From assembly GCA_900557165.1 (NCBI GenBank), contig USRS01000104.1, forward strand, positions 1-7,085: a DNA stretch of 7,085 nt. The letters are read 5' to 3'. Both the position numbers and the translations under genes were made by a program. The notes under the pieces are model-generated. The model saw only the letters and a list, made by a program, of their open reading frames with translations. It had not been told where the DNA came from and searched no databases. How positions within the stretch are numbered: the stretch's first letter is position 1; every line of letters begins with the position of its first letter. Source of the DNA: an uncultured Clostridium sp. Lineage in GTDB: Bacteria > Bacillota > Clostridia > Peptostreptococcales > Peptostreptococcaceae. Below are positions 4,917-7,085 of the stretch, in pieces.

Positions 4917-5771
4917 GTGGATATATCCCACTATAAACCAAATGATTTAAAAATAGGATACCAAGGTGTAAAAGGCTCCTTTAGCGAAGAGGCCATGATA
5001 AGTTTCTTTGGAGAAAATAATAAAAGTTTAAATTATGAAAAATTTGAAGATGTATTTATATCACTAAAAAATGATGAAATAGATTATGGTATATTACCTT
5101 TTGAAAATTCCTGCACAGGAGCCATAACTTCTGTTTATGATTTAATTTCCAAATATGGATTTTACATTGTTGGTGAAGAATGTATAAAAATAAATCAAAA
5201 TTTAGTGGGAGTAAAGGACGCTACTGTAGATGATATAAAAGAAGTTTATTCTCATCCCCAAGGCTTTGAACAAAGTAAGAAGTTTTTAAGAAATCATGAA
5301 GATTTTAAATTAATTTATTTTTACAACACGGCTATAAGTGCTAAACATGTGTCTAAATTAAATGATAAAGGCAAGGCTGCCATAGCAAGTAGTCGTGCTG
5401 CCAAGATTTATAATCTAGATATATTAGCAAAAAACATCCACGATAACAATAACAACCACACCAAATTTGTCATCATAAGCAAAAATTTAGAATCATCAAA
5501 AGAAAGCAATAAAATAACTGTCAGCTTTTCTTTGGAAAATAGGGCCGGATCTTTATACAATTTACTTGGTCACTTTGTAAAAAACAATCTTAATATGATA
5601 AAAATTGAATCAAGACCAAGTAATGGTGAGCTTTGGGAATATGTATTATATGTGGATTTGGAAGGAAACATAAATGATGAAAAAGTAAAAAATGCCATAA
5701 ATTTAATAAAAGAAGAAACGAGATATTTTAAATTACTAGGTTGTTACAAGAAAAAGGAAGGGTATAAATAA
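4917..5771 (+). CDS. pheA: Prephenate dehydratase, monofunctional, with ACT domain
   Basis: Converts prephenate to phenylpyruvate, the step committed to phenylalanine. I choose GTG 4917 as start: AAAAGGGG (4902-4909) lies seven bases upstream and the frame begins 13 bases after aroA. A TTG at 4878 in the same frame would add 13 Lys-rich residues overlapping aroA, and no ribosome site supports it. From GTG the protein has 284 residues. The dehydratase domain (about 11-190) shows GYQGVKGSFSEEA (14-26), ILPFENSCTGAI (59-70), SHPQGFEQS (112-120) and AAIASSRAA (154-162). The catalytic TRF motif reads TKF (182-184), a conservative Arg-to-Lys change. The ACT domain (about 198-277) keeps NRAG (208-211) and IESRPS (230-235), the two motifs that bind phenylalanine, so feedback inhibition is expected. 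There is no N-terminal chorismate mutase domain, unlike the enteric P-protein. Confidence 0.95.
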   Translation: MDISHYKPNDLKIGYQGVKGSFSEEAMISFFGENNKSLNYEKFEDVFISLKNDEIDYGILPFENSCTGAITSVYDLISKYGFYIVGEECIKINQNLVGVKDATVDDIKEVYSHPQGFEQSKKFLRNHEDFKLIYFYNTAISAKHVSKLNDKGKAAIASSRAAKIYNLDILAKNIHDNNNNHTKFVIISKNLESSKESNKITVSFSLENRAGSLYNLLGHFVKNNLNMIKIESRPSNGELWEYVLYVDLEGNINDEKVKNAINLIKEETRYFKLLGCYKKKEGYK

Positions 5772-5780
5772 GGTGCTTTT

Positions 5781-6614
5781 ATGAAAATATTAATTGTAGG
5801 ACTGGGTGTTATTGGTGGAGGATATGCCATGGCACTGAAAGAAGCAGGATACAGTGAAGTTTACGGAATAGATACAAATGAAGAAACTTTAAAAAAAGCA
5901 AAAGAGATGAAGATAATTAAAGAAGGATTTACCAGAGAAGATGAAATAATAAGTGAAATGGATTTAATAGTTTTGGCAATTTATCCAAACTTGGTGAAAA
6001 ATTTTATAGTAAAAAACAAAAATAAATTTAAAGAAAATGCCCTAATCACTGATGTGACAGGCATAAAGCAATTATTTATAAATGATATAGTTGAAATTTT
6101 GCCACAAAATATAGATTTTGTCTTTGCACATCCCATGGCAGGTAGAGAAAATAAGGGCATAGATTATGCCACAAATAAAGTTTTCCAAGGTGCAAATTTC
6201 CTTATAGTTGAAACAAAGAAAAATAAAGAAGAAAACATAAGAAAAATAGAAAATTTAGCAAAAGAAATGGGATTTAAACACATAAAAAGAACAACTCCTG
6301 CTTTTCACGATGAAATGATAGCTTTCACAAGTCAACTACCCCATGTCCTAGCCGTAGCCCTTACAAATAGCGACATAGAAAACAGAAATACAGGTGAATT
6401 TATAGGAGATAGCTACCGTGATTTAACTAGAATTGCAAATATGAATGAAAAATTATGGAGCTTACTTTTCTTAGGTAATAAAAAAAATCTCCTTGAAGCT
6501 ATGAATAACTTCGAAGCAGAATTTGATAAAATAAAAAAATGTATAGAAGAAAATGATGAAAAGAACTTACAAAAATTATTTATAAAATCAACCATAAGAA
6601 GAGAACAATTATAA
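5781..6614 (+). CDS. tyrA: Prephenate dehydrogenase
   Basis: Oxidatively decarboxylates prephenate to 4-hydroxyphenylpyruvate, the step toward tyrosine. 277 residues. The N-terminal Rossmann domain shows GLGVIGG (7-13), with Asp31 at the end of the second strand, which favours NAD over NADP. TDVTGIK (90-96) and HPMAGRENKG (117-126) follow, His117 being the expected catalytic histidine. The C-terminal helical domain has HDEMIAFTSQLPHV (176-189) and DSYRDLTRIA (210-219), whose arginines bind prephenate in the family. The protein ends without the ACT domain carried by many Firmicute TyrA proteins and without a chorismate mutase domain, so Tyr control may rest on the attenuator, on AroF or on the active site. 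ATG follows AAGGTG (5770-5775) that begins inside the pheA stop; the gap is nine bases. Last gene of the operon. Confidence 0.95.
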   Translation: MKILIVGLGVIGGGYAMALKEAGYSEVYGIDTNEETLKKAKEMKIIKEGFTREDEIISEMDLIVLAIYPNLVKNFIVKNKNKFKENALITDVTGIKQLFINDIVEILPQNIDFVFAHPMAGRENKGIDYATNKVFQGANFLIVETKKNKEENIRKIENLAKEMGFKHIKRTTPAFHDEMIAFTSQLPHVLAVALTNSDIENRNTGEFIGDSYRDLTRIANMNEKLWSLLFLGNKKNLLEAMNNFEAEFDKIKKCIEENDEKNLQKLFIKSTIRREQL

Positions 6615-6619
6615 TTAAA

Positions 6620-6650
6620 AAAAACTCAAAGGCAAAACCTTTGAGTTTTT
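6620..6650. terminator. Bidirectional terminator between tyrA and the convergent permease gene
   Basis: AAAACTCAAAGG (6621-6632) and CCTTTGAGTTTT (6638-6649) pair perfectly over 12 bp around a five-base loop, extendable by the A-T pair 6620/6650. There is a T tract on the right and an A tract (6617-6624) on the left, so both strands give a stem plus U run. It lies 5 bases after tyrA and 3 bases after the stop of the minus-strand gene, serving both. Confidence 0.93.
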
Positions 6651-6653
6651 ATA

Positions 6654-7085
6654 TTAAGCTGCAACTTCTTCTTGAGTTCCTCTTACGTCAGCAGCAGTAG
6701 TTATTTTGTAGTTTTTGAACATGAAGTATCCTATATATCCAGCTATTATACTTACTACAGCACAAGCTATAGCAGCTATTAAACCTTTCATTCCATTTTC
6801 AGCAACTGAAACAGCGAAACCAGCTATTTGAGTAGCAAGACCTGGAGTAGAAACTGTTATTCCCATCATAGCAACTATTATACCAGATAATCCACCACCT
6901 ATGAAGTTAGTAACATAAACTGGTATTGGGTTAGCAGATATTAAGTCAGCTTGAGTTAATGGCTCTATAGCAACAGCTATACTGTCTTTTTTAGTTCCTA
7001 ATTTCATTTTTTCGAAGAATACGTAGTTCATGAAAGCAGAACCGAATACTGCAAGAGCACCTATCCCCATTGGAACACCAGTTAA
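6654..7085 (-). CDS. Multi-pass membrane protein, probable PTS sugar permease EIIC (partial)
   Basis: The frame is open from the right edge of the window (the edge codons read LTGVPMGIG) to the TAA at 6654-6656, so 144 C-terminal residues are seen. Met at 7070 is most likely internal because the frame stays open upstream of it. At least three hydrophobic, Gly/Ala-rich membrane segments are visible, and the tail after FKNYK is hydrophilic and acidic. The order of a basic cytoplasmic-looking stretch (EKMKLGTKKD), then IEPLTQADLISANPIPV, then a Gly-rich helix (FIGGGLSGI) resembles the C-terminal half of fructose-superfamily PTS IIC domains, where an I-x-E segment and a following (D/N)P lie at the sugar site. 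I rate this as likely but unproven; other transporter families are possible. The codons look those of a well-expressed gene. Transcription converges on tyrA. Confidence 0.6.
   Translation of the reverse strand, partial: LTGVPMGIGALAVFGSAFMNYVFFEKMKLGTKKDSIAVAIEPLTQADLISANPIPVYVTNFIGGGLSGIIVAMMGITVSTPGLATQIAGFAVSVAENGMKGLIAAIACAVVSIIAGYIGYFMFKNYKITTAADVRGTQEEVAA

Noticed and set aside
1..7085. CRISPR array, insertion sequence, tRNA or rRNA gene, phage or defence genes
   Set aside because: No spaced direct repeats, transposase-like frames, terminal inverted repeats or RNA-gene sequences were seen in the window.

Overview
The window is AT-rich DNA with strong purine-rich ribosome sites (often AGGGGG), T-rich intrinsic terminators, a rubrerythrin-family protein and a probable PTS permease. 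This points to an anaerobic low-GC Gram-positive bacterium of the Clostridia. A family such as the Peptostreptococcaceae is possible, but this is a guess from style and not a sequence match.

Layout. Bases 1-113 hold the last 37 codons of a rubrerythrin-type diiron peroxidase, closed by a strong terminator. Bases 175-2157 carry three genes I cannot assign to a function: a small lipoprotein, a four-helix membrane protein with an acidic Asp-Asp-Leu/Ile loop, and a Gln/Asn/Pro-rich repeat protein. The third has a promoter-like sequence resembling the sporulation sigma-K consensus. Bases 2158-6614 are an aromatic amino acid unit: promoter, untranslated leader, then aroF (DAHP synthase), aroA (EPSP synthase), pheA (prephenate dehydratase with ACT domain) and tyrA (prephenate dehydrogenase). 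The genes are 9-13 bases apart and end at a bidirectional terminator. Converging on it from the other strand is the C-terminal part of a multi-pass membrane protein, probably a PTS sugar permease (EIIC).

The most interesting element is the 400-base region before aroF. It contains a TTGACA-N17-TACTAT promoter, a perfect Shine-Dalgarno site and a 46-codon leader peptide with 15 aromatic residues, ten of them within residues 13-25. An intrinsic terminator follows before aroF. The leader RNA can form three mutually exclusive helices: a perfect 12-bp 1:2 helix, a 5+7-bp 2:3 antiterminator and a 10-bp 3:4 terminator. This is the layout of ribosome-mediated attenuation, as in the enteric trp and phe operons. 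It is unexpected in a clostridial relative, where T-box or TRAP control is the usual picture for aromatic genes.

How the genes work together. AroF opens the shikimate pathway and AroA performs its sixth step. PheA and TyrA split prephenate toward phenylalanine and tyrosine. Aromatic supply would be sensed as charged Tyr-, Phe- and perhaps Trp-tRNA during leader translation. AroF also carries an N-terminal regulatory-type domain, and PheA has an intact-looking phenylalanine-binding ACT domain, so feedback on the enzymes is also likely. The other shikimate genes and a chorismate mutase are not in this window.
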